NCBI GenBank assembly: GCA_002362595.1
Contig: DEUO01000010.1
Coordinates: 2,505-7,967, forward strand
Source: Caryophanales bacterium UBA3260
GTDB lineage: Bacteria > Bacillota_I > Bacilli_A > RF39 > UBA660
Direction: 5' to 3'
Length of the DNA: 5,463 bases
The notes beneath the pieces were generated by a model, which was not told where the DNA came from, did no database searches, and saw nothing but the letters and a program-made list of their open reading frames with translations. A program made the position numbers and the translations under genes. Position 1 is the first letter of the stretch, and the number at the start of each line of letters is the position of its first letter. This document shows, piece by piece, positions 4,452-5,463 of the stretch.

Positions 4452-5383
4452 AATTTTTTTGGGTGTTCACGAAATTCTGGTTGAAGAATCATTGTCTCTT
4501 CGTTAGCGAGTCTTATTTCATTTCTTATAATTGCTAATTGTTTCATATTTATACGAGCTATTTTTTTATTAAAAAAAATAAATTCACAATCTAAAAAGCC
4601 GACTAAAGGACGATATTCATATGCGAATGTTTCATTATCTGAAAGACAAGGAATATAAAATATTTTATTATCTCTTGTTTTAGATTTATGACTATGACCG
4701 CGATATACCGCAGATACATTATTAGGTATTTCATTTTTGCTTACTTTACGTAAGTCATGAGTTATAGCTATAGTGTCATCTTTTAAATGAACAATACATT
4801 CTCCATAACCGATTGACGGGATATCATATCTTTTATCTTCAATTAAACGAGCAATATCGAGACCACTATCTTGAATAGATTTATAGTCGTGATTTCCATA
4901 TAAATTAAAATATATTAAATCAGGATGAAAAGGAGTAACACGTAAGAAATGAGATACTTGCTTTTCTACAGTTAATATTTTTGGTGGTCTAGGGCTATCT
5001 GGATATATATTATCTATTACGTCTCCTCCATTAAAAATAATATGACATCCACTATGAATTGCATAATCTACTACTGTTTTTAGATTTCGAGGGCTTTCTC
5101 CTTCGCTACCTATATGTAAGTCTGAAATAAAGATTGCTCTTAAAATACGATCGCATATATTGATACGCAAGTTTTTTCGATCTGCTACATATTGACTTTT
5201 TATTAATTTAGCATTAATCTTACCATCAGAAGAGAATACTTTATTATAGTTATAGCCGATATCTCTAATATATTTTAATATATTACTCATTTCAGTATTG
5301 GATATTTTTAATTCAGTTTGAATATCTGATAGACTTTCTCCAGATTCAATTAGTCTTAATACTATTGTAGCTTTTTCACGCAT
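4442..5383 (-). CDS. Calcineurin-like metallophosphoesterase with N-terminal helix-turn-helix
   Basis: The 313 residues comprise a short N-terminal helix-turn-helix-like segment (~1-45; SLSDIQTELKISNTEMSNIL at 17-36), a linker, and a metallophosphoesterase domain from about 82 to 275. All five metal-site blocks are intact: DLH (88-90), GDVID (120-124), GNHD (163-166), THD with His209, and GHSH (229-232). This predicts an active two-metal phosphodiesterase or phosphatase in the cytosol. The family acts on nucleic acids, cyclic nucleotides, nucleotides or proteins, so the substrate cannot be told. A DNA-binding-like head suggests action on or near DNA, or ligand-dependent gene control, but this is inference. 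The basic C-terminal tail (EHPKKLKK) ends in the shared terminator. The start is well supported by AAGGAGG six bases before the ATG (5390-5396). It appears monocistronic. Confidence 0.85.
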   Translation of the reverse strand: MREKATIVLRLIESGESLSDIQTELKISNTEMSNILKYIRDIGYNYNKVFSSDGKINAKLIKSQYVADRKNLRINICDRILRAIFISDLHIGSEGESPRNLKTVVDYAIHSGCHIIFNGGDVIDNIYPDSPRPPKILTVEKQVSHFLRVTPFHPDLIYFNLYGNHDYKSIQDSGLDIARLIEDKRYDIPSIGYGECIVHLKDDTIAITHDLRKVSKNEIPNNVSAVYRGHSHKSKTRDNKIFYIPCLSDNETFAYEYRPLVGFLDCEFIFFNKKIARINMKQLAIIRNEIRLANEETMILQPEFREHPKKLKK

Positions 5384-5389
5384 TTTATT

Positions 5390-5396
5390 CCTCCTT
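5390..5396 (-). promoter_or_regulatory. Shine-Dalgarno AAGGAGG of the metallophosphoesterase gene
   Basis: The minus strand reads AAGGAGG-N6-ATG, a full consensus match that fixes the start at 5383. Confidence 0.85.
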
Positions 5397-5406
5397 ACAT
5401 TTACAA

Positions 5407-5412
5407 ATTATA
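5407..5412 (-). promoter_or_regulatory. Probable -10 box of the metallophosphoesterase gene
   Basis: TATAAT on the minus strand lies 23 bases upstream of the ATG. The expected -35 position (5430-5435) reads AATAAA, a poor match, so the promoter is weak, activator-dependent or elsewhere. The rest of the region to 5463 is AT-rich with no gene visible. Confidence 0.4.
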
Positions 5413-5463
5413 TTTATGTTATAAATATATTTATTCTTTGTAACATTTATATTTATTAATATA

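Noticed and set aside
5401..5443. Inverted TTACAAA (5401-5407) and TTTGTAA (5437-5443) upstream of the metallophosphoesterase
   Set aside because: The 7-bp arms are 29 bases apart in very AT-rich DNA and do not frame a convincing promoter; probably chance.
1..5463. Mobile element, prophage or toxin-antitoxin/defence island
   Set aside because: No transposase, integrase, terminal inverted repeats, target duplications or recognised defence domains are visible. The genes look like ordinary chromosomal metabolism, regulation and surface functions.

Overview
The window is strongly AT-rich DNA. Shine-Dalgarno sequences are canonical (AAGGAGG twice), genes are tightly packed, and TGA serves as a stop codon (in an ATGA overlap). 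This fits a low-GC Bacillota chromosome of the Clostridia/Bacilli type. The species cannot be read from the sequence. No rRNA, tRNA, insertion sequence, CRISPR array or phage module is visible.

Layout. (1) Bases 2-691, + strand: the 3' part of a collagen-like surface protein. It has nine near-identical 27-bp Gly-X-Y units followed by a TNF/C1q-like C-terminal domain, and its start lies outside the window. (2) A perfect 30-bp palindrome (826-855) lies in the convergent gap and probably terminates transcription from both sides. (3) Bases 859-3120, minus strand: a three-gene operon, transcribed in the order histidine phosphatase, P-loop ATPase fused to a CYTH domain, thymidine kinase. Gaps are a few bases or overlaps. 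(4) Bases 3195-3869, minus strand: an NrtR-like regulator, made of a Nudix domain with one altered Nudix-box residue and a winged-helix C-terminus. It has a textbook sigma-A promoter overlapped by a 16-bp inverted repeat. The core of that repeat (TATGCGTA) recurs just upstream of the phosphatase operon. (5) Bases 3977-4435, + strand: an unrecognised small membrane protein, divergent from the regulator. (6) Bases 4442-5383, minus strand: a calcineurin-like metallophosphoesterase with an N-terminal helix-turn-helix. It converges on the membrane gene through a shared 14-bp terminator stem.

How the genes may work together. The Nudix/winged-helix protein is of a type that senses nucleotide-like ligands such as ADP-ribose. 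The adjacent operon encodes enzymes that add or remove phosphates on nucleosides or related small molecules. The most interesting hypothesis is that the regulator controls itself and the phosphatase/ATPase-CYTH/thymidine kinase operon through the shared operator core, forming a small nucleotide-salvage or nucleotide-repair regulon. The individual domain calls rest on visible motifs. The regulatory link and the biochemical theme are inference.
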